This document shows positions 43,199 through 52,055 of a DNA stretch of 64,000 nucleotides, piece after piece. The DNA comes from Alphaproteobacteria bacterium HT1-32. GTDB taxonomy: Bacteria; Pseudomonadota; Alphaproteobacteria; Rhodospirillales; HT1-32. Below the pieces are notes generated by a model that searched no databases, was not told where the DNA came from, and was given only the letters and a program-made list of their open reading frames with translations. Location of the stretch: assembly GCA_009649675.1 (NCBI GenBank), contig WJPL01000002.1:62001-126000 (forward strand). The letters are read 5' to 3'. Within the stretch, counting starts at the first letter, position 1, and each line of letters opens with the position of its first letter. The position numbers and the translations under genes were made by a program.

Positions 43199-44244
43199 CG
43201 GCCCGCCGGCTGGATATCATTTCCTGTGGCCCATCGCTCACCCTTCAGGACCGGGGGCGTCCCGGCTATCTGGCCTGCGGGGTTTCAGCGGGCGGGGCCA
43301 TGGACCGTCGGGCGCTGGCTGAAGGGCAGGGCCTGCTCGGTAACTCTTCAGATTGCGCGGCGATCGAGATGGTCGGAACCGGTGGCAGATTTACAGCTTC
43401 CGGCGGTCCGGTATGGATCGCGCTGACCGGGGCACTTTTCCGGGTGTCGGTTGATGCTGCGCCGGTAAAATGGCGAACGGTGTTTCGTCTTCAGGAAGGG
43501 CAGGTGCTTGATATCGGCCCCTGCCTTGAAGGCAATTACGGTTATCTGTCCGTTGGCGGTGGTTTTGATGTCCCGCCTGTTCTGGGGTCCCGTGCCACAC
43601 AGCCGCGTGCCGGAATCGGCGGGGTCGAGGGACGGCCTCTGAAGGCCGGTGACAGACTGCCGGTCGGGGATAGTGACCATCTGCCGGACAACCCGATGAT
43701 CCTGCCACCCGCAGATTACTTCAATGCGACGGTGATCCGCGTTCTCTGGGGGGCGCAGGCCCATCTGTTCCCGGCGGAGGAACGGTCACGTTTCACGGAA
43801 ACCCGGTTCCGGATATCTGCCTCAATGGATCGCATGGGGGTCCGGCTGGAAACCGGTGCGGACCCCATCCGTACCGACAGCGGGCTGGTCGCGATTTCTG
43901 ATTCTGTGGTGCTTGGTGATCTTCAGGTGCCGGGTAATGGCCGGCCGATTGCCCTGATGGCGGATCGTCAGCCAACCGGGGGATACCCCCGGATTGCGAC
44001 GATCATCAGCGCGGATATTCCCGCCTTCGCCCAGCTTCGTCCCGGCACGGAAGTTCTGTTCAGGGCAATTGAGGAGGACGAGGCGCTGGAGGCGTTGCGA
44101 CAGATGACAACAATGCTGGGACGGGTTCGATCATCTGCCAGACCATTGATCCGTGATCCCCGCGATATCCCGGATCTGCTATCCTATAATCTAATCGACG
44201 GCGTGGTTGCAGAGCGCGACACGCAAAAGCCGGAGGACATCTGA
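43195..44244 (+). CDS. pxpC: 5-oxoprolinase subunit PxpC (KipA family)
   Basis: A 349-aa carboxyltransferase-type subunit. It opens LDIISCGPSLTLQDRGRPGYLACGVSAGGAMDRRAL, the KipA signature, and has FRISASMDRMGVRLE and QPTGGYPRIATI further on. The start is a GTG that overlaps pxpB by 4 nt; the stop overlaps the pxpA start by 1 nt. Confidence 0.93.
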   Translation: MTARRLDIISCGPSLTLQDRGRPGYLACGVSAGGAMDRRALAEGQGLLGNSSDCAAIEMVGTGGRFTASGGPVWIALTGALFRVSVDAAPVKWRTVFRLQEGQVLDIGPCLEGNYGYLSVGGGFDVPPVLGSRATQPRAGIGGVEGRPLKAGDRLPVGDSDHLPDNPMILPPADYFNATVIRVLWGAQAHLFPAEERSRFTETRFRISASMDRMGVRLETGADPIRTDSGLVAISDSVVLGDLQVPGNGRPIALMADRQPTGGYPRIATIISADIPAFAQLRPGTEVLFRAIEEDEALEALRQMTTMLGRVRSSARPLIRDPRDIPDLLSYNLIDGVVAERDTQKPEDI

Positions 44245-45011
44245 TGACTGCGATGATCGACCTGAATTCCGACCTCGGTGAGAGTTATGGTGCCTGGCGG
44301 ATGGGGGATGATGCGGCGATGCTGGGTATCGTCACCAGTGCCAATGTGGCCTGCGGGTTTCATGGCGGTGATCCGCTGGAAATGCGGCGGACCGTGGAAA
44401 TGGCGGTCGCAAAGAATGTCGCCATCGGCGCGCATCCCGGTTTTCAGGATCTGCAGGGCTTTGGCCGCCGCCGTATTCTCGGCATTCCTTCGGACGAGTT
44501 GCAGGCCATGATGCTGTATCAGGTGGGCGCGTTGCAGGCGATTGCCCGTGCCGCAGGTGGTGACGTTACCCATGTGAAGATCCACGGGGCGCTGGGCAAT
44601 ATGACCAGCGAGGATGATGCGATGGCGGAAACCTGCATCAGGGCGGTTCAGGCGCTGGACCCGAAGCTGATGTTTGTCGCAATTGCCGCGACGGCACTAG
44701 AGCGGGCGGCACGCAAGGTGGGACAGCCCTGTGTTAGCGAAATCTATGCCGACCGGGCCTATAATGATGACGCGACGCTGGTCTCGCGCGGCAAACCGGG
44801 GGCGGTGATTCATGACCCGGACAAGGCAGCGGATAACGTGCTGGCGGTGATCGACAGTGGCTGCATCACCTCAATCAATGGCGTGAAGGTTCCGGTTTCG
44901 GTGGAGACGGTCTGTGTCCACGGTGATTCGCCGGATGCCGTTCGCATGGCAGAGGTTGTGCGTACACGTCTCGACAAGGCAGGGGTTAAGATTGCCCGGT
45001 TTGCCGGGTGA
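44244..45011 (+). CDS. pxpA: 5-oxoprolinase subunit PxpA (LamB/YcsF family)
   Basis: A 255-aa subunit. It opens IDLNSDLGESYGAWRMGDD and has SANVACGFHGGDPLEM, AIGAHPGFQDLQGFGRR and VKIHGALGN, the conserved LamB/YcsF motifs. Its position after pxpB and pxpC with 1 to 4 nt overlaps shows a co-expressed complete 5-oxoprolinase. Confidence 0.95.
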   Translation: MTAMIDLNSDLGESYGAWRMGDDAAMLGIVTSANVACGFHGGDPLEMRRTVEMAVAKNVAIGAHPGFQDLQGFGRRRILGIPSDELQAMMLYQVGALQAIARAAGGDVTHVKIHGALGNMTSEDDAMAETCIRAVQALDPKLMFVAIAATALERAARKVGQPCVSEIYADRAYNDDATLVSRGKPGAVIHDPDKAADNVLAVIDSGCITSINGVKVPVSVETVCVHGDSPDAVRMAEVVRTRLDKAGVKIARFAG

Positions 45012-45037
45012 GCGGATAACAGACAGCAAGGGGCGGG

Positions 45038-45919
45038 ATGATGAGGAATGAGATGATCGACATGGTCATAACCGGGCGTCGCCGGGATCTCGGCGGGTTT
45101 GAAGTCCAGCGGATACTGCCTTATGCGAAGCGGCGGCTGGTCGGCCCCTTTATCTTTTTCGATGAAATGGGACCGGCTGAATTTCCTGCGGGTGAGGCGA
45201 TCAATGTCCGCCCGCATCCGCATATCGGTCTGGCGACGGTAACCTACCTGTTTGAAGGCGAGATCCTTCATCGTGACAGTCTGGGGTCTGAACAGCCGAT
45301 CCGGCCGGGGGCCGTGAACTGGATGACGGCTGGTCGGGGAATTGTCCATTCTGAGCGGGTGACAGATGACGTCCTGAACAGCGTCAACCGGATGCATGGT
45401 ATTCAGACCTGGATTGCCCTGCCGCTGGAAAAGGAAGAGATGGAGCCGTCGTTCCGGCATCACCCGGCAGAGACCATCCCGAAGATCAGCCGCGAGGGTG
45501 TCGAGATGCGGCTGATTGCCGGGACGGCCTTTGGTGAGGAATCACCGGTGAAGGGTGAGTCCCCGATGTTCTATCTGCATCTGGAAATGACGGCAGGCGC
45601 ACAGATTGACGTGCCGGTTGAACATGCTGAGCGGGCAGCCTTTGTCGTTGAAGGCTCGGTCGAGATCGACGGCCAGACTTTCGGCAGCGGCAATATGATC
45701 GTCTTCAGGGAGGCAGTGCCGGTCGAGATTTCTGCAAAGGCCGACAGTCGCGTGATGTTGCTGGGCGGTGCGACCCTGCAGGGCAAGCGGCATATCTGGT
45801 GGAATTTCGTATCGAGTTCCGAAGAACGTCTGGAGCAGGCGAAATCCGACTGGAAGGCCGGGCGTTTCCCGAAGGTGCCGGGTGACGCGGAAGAATTCAT
45901 TCCGCTGCCAGAAAACTGA
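45038..45919 (+). CDS. Pirin family protein
   Basis: A 293-aa bicupin. The N-terminal cupin has INVRPHPHIGLATVTYLFEGE with two metal-binding His and DSLGSEQPIRPGAVNWMTAGRGIVHSE with the third His and the Glu. The C-terminal cupin lacks metal ligands. Pirins are Fe proteins variously associated with quercetinase-like activity or redox sensing; the role here is unknown. It is 26 nt after pxpA and may be part of that operon. Two more in-frame ATGs at 45041 and 45053 are possible starts. Confidence 0.9.
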   Translation: MMRNEMIDMVITGRRRDLGGFEVQRILPYAKRRLVGPFIFFDEMGPAEFPAGEAINVRPHPHIGLATVTYLFEGEILHRDSLGSEQPIRPGAVNWMTAGRGIVHSERVTDDVLNSVNRMHGIQTWIALPLEKEEMEPSFRHHPAETIPKISREGVEMRLIAGTAFGEESPVKGESPMFYLHLEMTAGAQIDVPVEHAERAAFVVEGSVEIDGQTFGSGNMIVFREAVPVEISAKADSRVMLLGGATLQGKRHIWWNFVSSSEERLEQAKSDWKAGRFPKVPGDAEEFIPLPEN

Positions 45920-45924
45920 TCTGG

Positions 45925-46947
45925 TCAGTTGATCTCAATCCGCCGCCCCTCGGCACTGGACTGATAGACCGCCTCGACCAGTCTGAGATTTGTCAGATAG
46001 TCGCGGGCGGTGTTGGCAGGGCGTGTTCCGCCAGCCAGAGCGTCAATCACATGGCGTTGCAGTTTATAGACGCAGTCTCCGGCAAACCCGCTGTCCTGCC
46101 AGTCATAGTCTATGGTGGCGGGGTTGTTGCTGTCATGCGGCCGCAGGCTGAGACCGCCATCTCCATCAAGCTGCAAAACGGCCTCTGATCCCTCCAGCCA
46201 CATTTCACCCATGGTCCGACGGCGGTTTTCGGCGGCGTGACTGGACAGCCGGTTGCCGTCAAACAGGCCGCGGGCGCCGGAAGCGAAGTCGAACAGGATG
46301 AAGCCTGCATCTTCGCCGGCGATTGCCGGGTTAAGGCGGGTGAGATGTGCGGTGACGGCGGTTACTGGCCCCAGCAGAAAGCGGAAAACATCAATGATAT
46401 GTACCGCCGTCTCATGTATCAGAAAGCGTTCCATCTGCTGGAAATAGGGCTGGCGGTCAAGATAGGCATCGGGGCCCCGGCCATCACCGGGGCGCAGACG
46501 GAACGTCACCTGATATGGCTGGCCGACCGCACCCGCTGCAAGCTGGCGTTCAGCCTCGACAAACCAGGGCTGGAAACGGAAGTTTTCATGCACGATGACG
46601 GGCACGCCGGAGTTTTCAGATAGCCTGACGGCATCTTCCGCACCTGCCAGTCCGCCACAGAACGGTTTCTGACAGATCACCGGAATATTGTGGTCGATAC
46701 AGGTCCGGATGATCGGCAGATGGGTGGCCGGTGGCGTTGCGATATCAATCAGGTCAGGCCGGGTCTCCGCGATCAGGCTGTCGATATCGGCAAAGACCCG
46801 GGACGCACCAAATTCTCTGGCGCTGGCCTCGGCCTTCGCGATATCGGCATCACAGATCGCGGTAAACTCGACACCGGCCATCCGGGACCAGCCGTCATGA
46901 TGAAAACGGGCGAAATAACCCGCACCTATACAGGCGACCTTCATCAT
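45925..46947 (-). CDS. Gfo/Idh/MocA family oxidoreductase
   Basis: A 340-aa NAD(P)-dependent oxidoreductase. The Rossmann start is KVACIGAGYFARFHHDGW; CQKPFCGG is the position of the usual EKP motif (here QKP, an altered residue). NFRFQPWF follows. Its downstream C-terminal domain is conserved. It lies 36 nt downstream of the isopropylmalate-dehydrogenase-like gene on the same strand, so the two are likely one transcript. The substrate is a sugar or sugar acid, not identified. Confidence 0.85.
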   Translation of the reverse strand: MMKVACIGAGYFARFHHDGWSRMAGVEFTAICDADIAKAEASAREFGASRVFADIDSLIAETRPDLIDIATPPATHLPIIRTCIDHNIPVICQKPFCGGLAGAEDAVRLSENSGVPVIVHENFRFQPWFVEAERQLAAGAVGQPYQVTFRLRPGDGRGPDAYLDRQPYFQQMERFLIHETAVHIIDVFRFLLGPVTAVTAHLTRLNPAIAGEDAGFILFDFASGARGLFDGNRLSSHAAENRRRTMGEMWLEGSEAVLQLDGDGGLSLRPHDSNNPATIDYDWQDSGFAGDCVYKLQRHVIDALAGGTRPANTARDYLTNLRLVEAVYQSSAEGRRIEIN

Positions 46948-46983
46948 AACTGCTGTCCGGTTCCGGTTAACATTGCTGTCCTG

Positions 46984-48102
46984 TTACTGTGCAGCGGATG
47001 CCATTTTACCGAGGCGGCTGATCTCTGCCAGTACGGCGGCAGTCACATCTGCGGTTCCGGCTTTGCCACCCACTTCCGGGGTAACCAGTTTCCCGCCGGC
47101 AAAAGCGCTGTCGACGGCTTCACGGATCAGGGCACCAGCCGCGCCCAATGCCGGGACGTCATGCTTTTCCGCCAGCCATTCCAGCATCATCGCACCGGAC
47201 AGGAACATGGCTGTCGGGTTCGCGAGGCCCTTGCCGGCAATGTCAGGCGCGCTGCCATGGCAGGGCTGGAAGACCGCATGTTCGTCACCGATATCAGCGG
47301 AAGGCGCATAGCCCATACCACCGATAAGACCGGCGGCCAGATCGGACAGGATATCGCCAAACATGTTTTCCGTAACCAGAACATCAAGATCCCAGGGTTT
47401 CTGAACCAGGGTCAGGGCCGTGGCATCAACATAGGCGGTCAGCGGAGTAATATCCTTGTGGTTGGCCGCTGCATCCATGAAGACGCTGCGGAAAAAGGCC
47501 ATGGAGCCAAAGACATTCGCCTTGTCGACACAGGTCAGCTTGCCGGGACGGCCTGCCTGCTTGCGTTTTTCCGCCAGGGCAAATGCCTGTTCACACAGCC
47601 GCGAGGTTGTGTGGCGGGTGATAACCATAGTGTCGCGGGCTTCATCAGCGGTGACGACACTTTTCCCGACGGAGGCAAACAACCCTTCGGTGGATTCACG
47701 AACCAGCATGAAATCAATGTCCCGCGCACGGGGGTCGGCAAGAGCGACGGGCACGCCGGGAATGGCCCGGATGGGACGTAGGCCGGCATACAGGTCGAGT
47801 TCAAAACGCAGGTCGAGTTGCGGCTGGATTTCAGTGCCGTCCGGCAGTCTGATTTCCGGCAGACCCATGGCTGAGAGCAGGATGGCATCGGCAGCGCGTG
47901 CGGTATCCATGGATGCTTTCGGCAGTGCCTCGCCGGTGTCCCGGTAACAGCCGGCACCTGCCGGCAGTTCTTCGAAAGACAGATCGAAGCCGCCGACGCT
48001 GGATTGTGCCGCCCGCAAGATATCAAGGCAGGGCGTTGTGATTTCCGGTCCAATGCCGTCTCCGTTAAATACCGCGATGCGGAAGGACGGTGATGTAGTC
48101 AT
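46984..48102 (-). CDS. Isocitrate/isopropylmalate dehydrogenase family protein
   Basis: A 372-aa NAD-dependent beta-decarboxylating hydroxyacid dehydrogenase. FNGDGIGPEIT, LVRESTEGLFASVGKSV, DKANVFGSMAFFRSVF and LVTENMFGDILSDLAAGLIGGMGYAPSA are the conserved segments of the family. The segment LRFELDLYAGLRPIRAI is of the type seen in the LeuB / tartrate dehydrogenase branch. The start at 48102 has GGAGCAG 6 nt upstream; a start at 48159 would add 19 unconserved residues. Near the OtnK gene and the Gfo/Idh gene, a C4 hydroxyacid substrate is more likely than isopropylmalate. Confidence 0.85.
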   Translation of the reverse strand: MTTSPSFRIAVFNGDGIGPEITTPCLDILRAAQSSVGGFDLSFEELPAGAGCYRDTGEALPKASMDTARAADAILLSAMGLPEIRLPDGTEIQPQLDLRFELDLYAGLRPIRAIPGVPVALADPRARDIDFMLVRESTEGLFASVGKSVVTADEARDTMVITRHTTSRLCEQAFALAEKRKQAGRPGKLTCVDKANVFGSMAFFRSVFMDAAANHKDITPLTAYVDATALTLVQKPWDLDVLVTENMFGDILSDLAAGLIGGMGYAPSADIGDEHAVFQPCHGSAPDIAGKGLANPTAMFLSGAMMLEWLAEKHDVPALGAAGALIREAVDSAFAGGKLVTPEVGGKAGTADVTAAVLAEISRLGKMASAAQ

Positions 48103-48143
48103 GATCTGCTCCAGTTCGGGGTCGAGTATCTGTTGTTGACGAG

Positions 48144-48161
48144 GTATGCAATAACGCATAC
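48144..48161. promoter_or_regulatory. Palindromic operator candidate (GTATGC-N6-GCATAC)
   Basis: GTATGC, the 6-nt spacer AATAAC and GCATAC form a perfect 6-bp inverted repeat 42 nt before the IMDH-like start. GntR/FadR-type regulators bind sites of this shape. No GntR gene is in the window. Confidence 0.5.
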
Positions 48162-48226
48162 ATTATTTTCTGTCAGGTTGCAAGATGCATCGCGCATCAG
48201 AATTTGCAGTCCGGCAATGAAGGTCT

Positions 48227-48250
48227 CCGGCAGTTCTCCCGATCTGCCGG
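48227..48250 (+). ncRNA. Hairpin in a candidate leader or small RNA
   Basis: CCGGCAG and CTGCCGG form a perfect 7-bp stem with a 10-nt loop, 11 nt before the orphan terminator. It could be an anti-terminator or an sRNA stem. The transcript itself is inferred. Confidence 0.35.
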
Positions 48251-48261
48251 TCTTTCCCGGC

Positions 48262-48308
48262 GAGGCGGGCAATTCCGCATGGGGCTGTGGTGCCCGCCTC
48301 CCGTTTTT
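48262..48308 (+). terminator. Orphan rightward terminator upstream of otnK
   Basis: GAGGCGGGCA (48262-48271) and TGCCCGCCTC (48291-48300) form a perfect 10-bp stem, followed by CCGTTTTTC. No rightward gene lies upstream before 48102, so it must end a leader or small RNA. It lies 80 nt before the otnK start. Confidence 0.7.
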
Positions 48309-48387
48309 CTGATGTCGACATTAATGGATGTGTCCTGATTGCTCTGCTAATTGAATATCAGGTCTTGAGGATTCAAAGGAACGGTTA

Positions 48388-49653
48388 ATGCTGCTTGGAT
48401 GTATTGCTGATGATTTTACCGGGGCGACAGATCTCGCACTGACATTGTCCCGAAGCGGGATGCGGGTGGTGCAGACGATTGGTGTCCCAAACTCTGTTGA
48501 TGAGATGCCGGATTGCGAGGCGGTGGTCGTTGCCCTGAAATCACGTACCATTCCGGCGGCAGAGGCAGTCGCGCAGTCACTGGCCTCCCTTGAGGTGCTG
48601 CTGGCGGCAGGAGCTGAACAGATCATCTTCAAATATTGTTCAACCTTCGATTCGACAGATGACGGCAATATCGGTCCGGTAACGGAAGCCCTGATGCAGC
48701 GTCTTGGTTGTGACTTCACCATTGCCTGCCCGGCTTTCCCGACAAACGGGCGCACCATTTTCAAGGGCCATCTGTTTGTCGGTGATCAGTTGCTGAGCGA
48801 CAGCCCGATGCAGCATCACCCGCTGACCCCGATGACCGATTCCAATCTTGTCAGTGTGCTGGGGCGCCAGATGTCCGGCCGGGTTGGTCTGGTGGACTAT
48901 GATGCTGTCGATGCTGGTGCTGAAAAAATTGCAGCACGCTTTGCTGACCTGAAATCAAAAGGTGTTGCTGTTGCGATCACGGATGCAATCAGCGACCGGC
49001 ATCTGATGGATACCGGGCGTGCGCTTGATGGCATGAAGCTGGTGACAGGTGGTTCCGGCATCGCCATGGGACTGCCGGAGAATTTCCGTCGCCGGGGATT
49101 GCTGGCAGCGGACCAGACAAGCGGATTTGCGGCCCCTCAGGGCCGTGCCATTTACCTTGCCGGCAGCTGTTCGCAGGCAACCCGCCGCCAGATTGAGGTG
49201 GTTCAGGAAGCGGGCATTCCATCGCGCCGCATTGATCCGTTCCGGGTCGCCGATGGCAGTGAAACAGCAGCCACATTCACCGACTGGGCATTGTCGAACG
49301 GCGGTGCTGATCCCGTACTGATTTATTCCAGTGCGGATCCGGCAGAGGTGGGCCGTGCACAGGAAGCCTTTGGCCGGGAAAAGGCCGGTGCCCTGATTGA
49401 AGACCTGATGGCAGATATTGCCCGCGGGCTGGTGGAATCCGGAATCAGCCGGCTGGTCGTGGCGGGCGGAGAGACATCGGGAGCGGTTGTCAGCGCCCTG
49501 AAGGTCAAGTCCCTGCAGATCGGGCCGGAAATTGATCCGGGTGTGCCCTGGACCTTGTCGATGGGTGAGCCGGGTGTGGCGCTGGCCCTGAAATCCGGGA
49601 ATTTCGGCGCTGAAGATTTCTTTACCAAAGCAAGCGGAATGCTGGATCGCTAG
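48388..49653 (+). CDS. otnK: 3-oxo-tetronate kinase OtnK-like (DUF1537 family)
   Basis: A 421-aa four-carbon sugar-acid kinase. The N-terminal domain opens CIADDFTGATDLALTLSRSGMR, the OtnK/DenK signature, and the second domain has LYLAGSCSQATRRQIEV-type GSCS and VVAGGETSGAVVSAL near residue 358. These enzymes phosphorylate 3-oxo-tetronates or related C4 acids at O4. The usual partners, an OtnC aldolase and OtnI isomerase, are not seen in this window. The stop codon shares the CTAG tetramer with that of mnmC. Confidence 0.88.
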   Translation: MLLGCIADDFTGATDLALTLSRSGMRVVQTIGVPNSVDEMPDCEAVVVALKSRTIPAAEAVAQSLASLEVLLAAGAEQIIFKYCSTFDSTDDGNIGPVTEALMQRLGCDFTIACPAFPTNGRTIFKGHLFVGDQLLSDSPMQHHPLTPMTDSNLVSVLGRQMSGRVGLVDYDAVDAGAEKIAARFADLKSKGVAVAITDAISDRHLMDTGRALDGMKLVTGGSGIAMGLPENFRRRGLLAADQTSGFAAPQGRAIYLAGSCSQATRRQIEVVQEAGIPSRRIDPFRVADGSETAATFTDWALSNGGADPVLIYSSADPAEVGRAQEAFGREKAGALIEDLMADIARGLVESGISRLVVAGGETSGAVVSALKVKSLQIGPEIDPGVPWTLSMGEPGVALALKSGNFGAEDFFTKASGMLDR

Positions 49654-51488
49654 ACCAGATGCGCAAACCGGTTCGGGGCGATCGCATCTGTGATATCGCG
49701 CCGGACCGGTATTGGCGCACCGGCAATCACAGCGGCCAGCATGTCGGCCAGCAGCGGCGCATAGGTGAAACCGCGTGACCCCAGGCCGGTCATGATGAAG
49801 CGGCCTTTGCCCATGCCGCCGACGAACGGAAGCCGGTCGCGGGTTGTCAGCCGCCAGGCCGCCCAAGGGTTGGTTGCCGTCGGTTTGGCTTCCTGTCCAA
49901 ACAGGCGTTCCGAGAGCAGACGAAAATTCGTGGCAGTTTCGGAATCTGTGGGCACCGTTTCTCCCGGCTGAAAAGCGGCCTCGCGGTTAAAGGTTGCGCC
50001 AAGGGCGGCGATCCTCTCGCCATGCTCACCGACAACAGACGGTGACAGGTAAGAGCCGAAGGTGAGAGCGGGGCCACGGTTTTCGCGGCGGATAAAATCG
50101 ACCTGACCGAGAACCCGTGCGGTTGCCGGACGAAGCATCGGAACGAAGTCGGTGCTGAGAGGTCCGGCTGCAATAATCAGACAGTCGGTTTCAGCCAGCA
50201 GGCCGTTACTGTCCCGGATTGACCAGTGGCCCGCATCACCTTCAACGCTGACGGCGGAAGCGGGCCACAGGATCTCCGCTTCTGACCAGAGAGTATCAAT
50301 CAGGGTCCGTTTGTTCAGCCCGCCGCCTGACGGGAATGATATGGCGCCGTAGGGAAGGTCCCGCCCGGCAAGGGCCCGTGCTTCATCCGGCGAGAGAAGG
50401 CGTGCCAGTGAGCAGGGCCAGTTTGCAAAGGCAATCTGGCGTTTCTGTCGTTCGGCATCTTCTGCCTCACGGGCAACAGCCAGTGCGCCGCGTGGGGCAA
50501 GCCAGATATCTTCCGGTCCGGATACCAGGCTGTCATAGAAACGCAGGGCCCGGAGATAGGTCTGGTCTTGCAGAAGGCCGTAGGCACCGTGGTCCAGTGT
50601 CAGCCGGGGTGTCACCATGGGCAGCGGGTTTTCGGAGCCTCCGGTAGTGCGGTCTGGTCCGGGGGCGACGATGCGGGCTTCAACGCCAAGGCGACGCAGC
50701 GCCCGGTGCAGCAAACGTCCGGCGATACCGTTGCCAAGGATAACCGGGCTTGCCGTACCGGTGGTTTGCGAAGGCGTGCCGGGCAGGGTTGCCGTGATGC
50801 GTTCCCGCTTGCGGCCAAAGCCGGGAGCTTTGATAACGTCGAATCCGAGAGCAGACAAAGTGCGACGGACTGCACCGGCAGCCGTGAAGGTCGCGAGAAT
50901 TGCACCGGGGGCGGACAGCCGCCGGATTTCCGTCATCACCCCGTCTGACCAGAGGTCGGCATTGCGGGCCGGGGCAAAGCCGTCGAGATACCAGGCATTC
51001 ACCTGCGCATCGAGCTGGCTCAGTACTTGCCCGGCATTGCCGTAAAGCAGTAGCAGACGGAGATTGTCGGAAAGGTCGACGGCATGAAATCCCGGAACCG
51101 CAGGGGGCAGGGCTGTGGTCAGTTCCGATGACAGGTTCTGTAATTCCGGCCAGACGGCATGAGCGCGGTGCAAATCTTCAGCAGCCAGCGGATAACCCTC
51201 GACCGAGATGAAGGTCAGATGCTGGCCAGGCTTCCGGGTTGCCCGCCATGCCTGCCAGGTTGCCAGAAAATTCAGACCGGTGCCGAAACCTGTTTCGGCA
51301 ATGACGGTGTGGCGGCGGGTGTTCCAGAGGACGGGCCCGCCGACAGCATCCAGAAAAACATGCCGGGATTCGGCGAGGCCATCTTCCGGGGAATAATAGA
51401 TGTCGTCGTGATCAAGCGACCGGGGGGTGCCATCCGGCGACCAGTCCAGATGTGGACGCCCCAGCCAGTCTCTCGGTTGATCTGTCAT
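49650..51488 (-). CDS. mnmC: Bifunctional tRNA 5-methylaminomethyl-2-thiouridine synthase MnmC
   Basis: A 612-aa bifunctional tRNA-modifying enzyme for wobble U34. The N-terminal methyltransferase (about 1-240) has IAETGFGTGLNFLATWQAWR and WYLDGFAPARNADLWS. The C-terminal FAD domain starts with VILGNGIAGRLLHRALRRLG and ends with DRLPFVGGMGKGRFIMTGLGSRGFTYAPLLA. E. coli MnmC is about 55 residues longer. It removes the carboxymethyl group of cmnm5U and then methylates the amine. It is convergent with otnK. Confidence 0.93.
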   Translation of the reverse strand: MTDQPRDWLGRPHLDWSPDGTPRSLDHDDIYYSPEDGLAESRHVFLDAVGGPVLWNTRRHTVIAETGFGTGLNFLATWQAWRATRKPGQHLTFISVEGYPLAAEDLHRAHAVWPELQNLSSELTTALPPAVPGFHAVDLSDNLRLLLLYGNAGQVLSQLDAQVNAWYLDGFAPARNADLWSDGVMTEIRRLSAPGAILATFTAAGAVRRTLSALGFDVIKAPGFGRKRERITATLPGTPSQTTGTASPVILGNGIAGRLLHRALRRLGVEARIVAPGPDRTTGGSENPLPMVTPRLTLDHGAYGLLQDQTYLRALRFYDSLVSGPEDIWLAPRGALAVAREAEDAERQKRQIAFANWPCSLARLLSPDEARALAGRDLPYGAISFPSGGGLNKRTLIDTLWSEAEILWPASAVSVEGDAGHWSIRDSNGLLAETDCLIIAAGPLSTDFVPMLRPATARVLGQVDFIRRENRGPALTFGSYLSPSVVGEHGERIAALGATFNREAAFQPGETVPTDSETATNFRLLSERLFGQEAKPTATNPWAAWRLTTRDRLPFVGGMGKGRFIMTGLGSRGFTYAPLLADMLAAVIAGAPIPVRRDITDAIAPNRFAHLV

Positions 51489-51509
51489 CGCTTCTCAGGC
51501 CTGGCAGGT

Positions 51510-52055
51510 TCAGAATGTCGGCGGCGTGCAGGCACTGACAATTTCACATTCCTCATCATCGGTATTTCTGAACCGGTGGGGCAACCGGCTGTCAAAATAA
51601 TAGGCATCGCCGGGACCAAGGCGGCGGGTTTCCGCGCCGACGGTGATTTCGATATGCCCGCGGACGATGACGCCTGATTCCTCGGCCGTATGGGTGTAGA
51701 GCGATTCGCCGGTATCGGAGCCGGGCTGATAGACTTCATGCAGTATTTGCAGGGCCCGACCGTCCAGATCCTGCCCTACCTGCCGGAACGAAACACCGTT
51801 CTCGCCGATTTCAGTCAGCTCCCCCGCTGTGAAGAAGATCTGGTCATCAAACAGGGCTCTGCCGGAGAAAAATTCCGTCATGGTGACGCCAAGCGAGTCG
51901 AGAATTTTTTTCAGGGAGGCGACGGAGGGACTCATCTGGGAGCGCTCGATCAGGGAGATGGTCGCATTGGTCAGTCCGGCCCGTTTTGCCAGTTCCCGCT
52001 GCGACAGACCGAGCCGTTTCCGTAAGACCTTGATTCTGTGACCGACTTCGCGCAT
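51510..52055 (-). CDS. Cupin-domain XRE-family regulator (PuuR-like)
   Basis: A 181-aa repressor. The N-terminal helix-turn-helix is GLSQRELAKRAGLTNATISLIERSQMSPSVASL, and the C-terminal cupin (about 110-178) holds VYQPGSDTGESLYTHTAEESGVIVRG and DAYYFDSRLPHRFRN. This is the architecture of E. coli PuuR, the repressor of putrescine use. It is divergent from gabT, and a PuuR-like operator overlaps its own promoter, so autoregulation and control of gabT and possibly the downstream operon are likely. It lies 21 nt upstream of mnmC on the same strand. Confidence 0.85.
   Translation of the reverse strand: MREVGHRIKVLRKRLGLSQRELAKRAGLTNATISLIERSQMSPSVASLKKILDSLGVTMTEFFSGRALFDDQIFFTAGELTEIGENGVSFRQVGQDLDGRALQILHEVYQPGSDTGESLYTHTAEESGVIVRGHIEITVGAETRRLGPGDAYYFDSRLPHRFRNTDDEECEIVSACTPPTF

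Larger units (their letters stand above)
48103..48387. other. Divergent region with palindrome, paired hairpins and an orphan terminator
   Basis: This 285 bp region lies between the IMDH-like gene (leftward) and otnK (rightward). It holds a GTATGC-N6-GCATAC palindrome, a GATGC/GCATC repeat (48184-48198), a CCGGCAG/CTGCCGG hairpin (48227-48250) and a full rightward terminator (48262-48308), although no rightward gene precedes that terminator. A leader transcript or small RNA starting near 48165-48220 would explain it. Confidence 0.6.
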
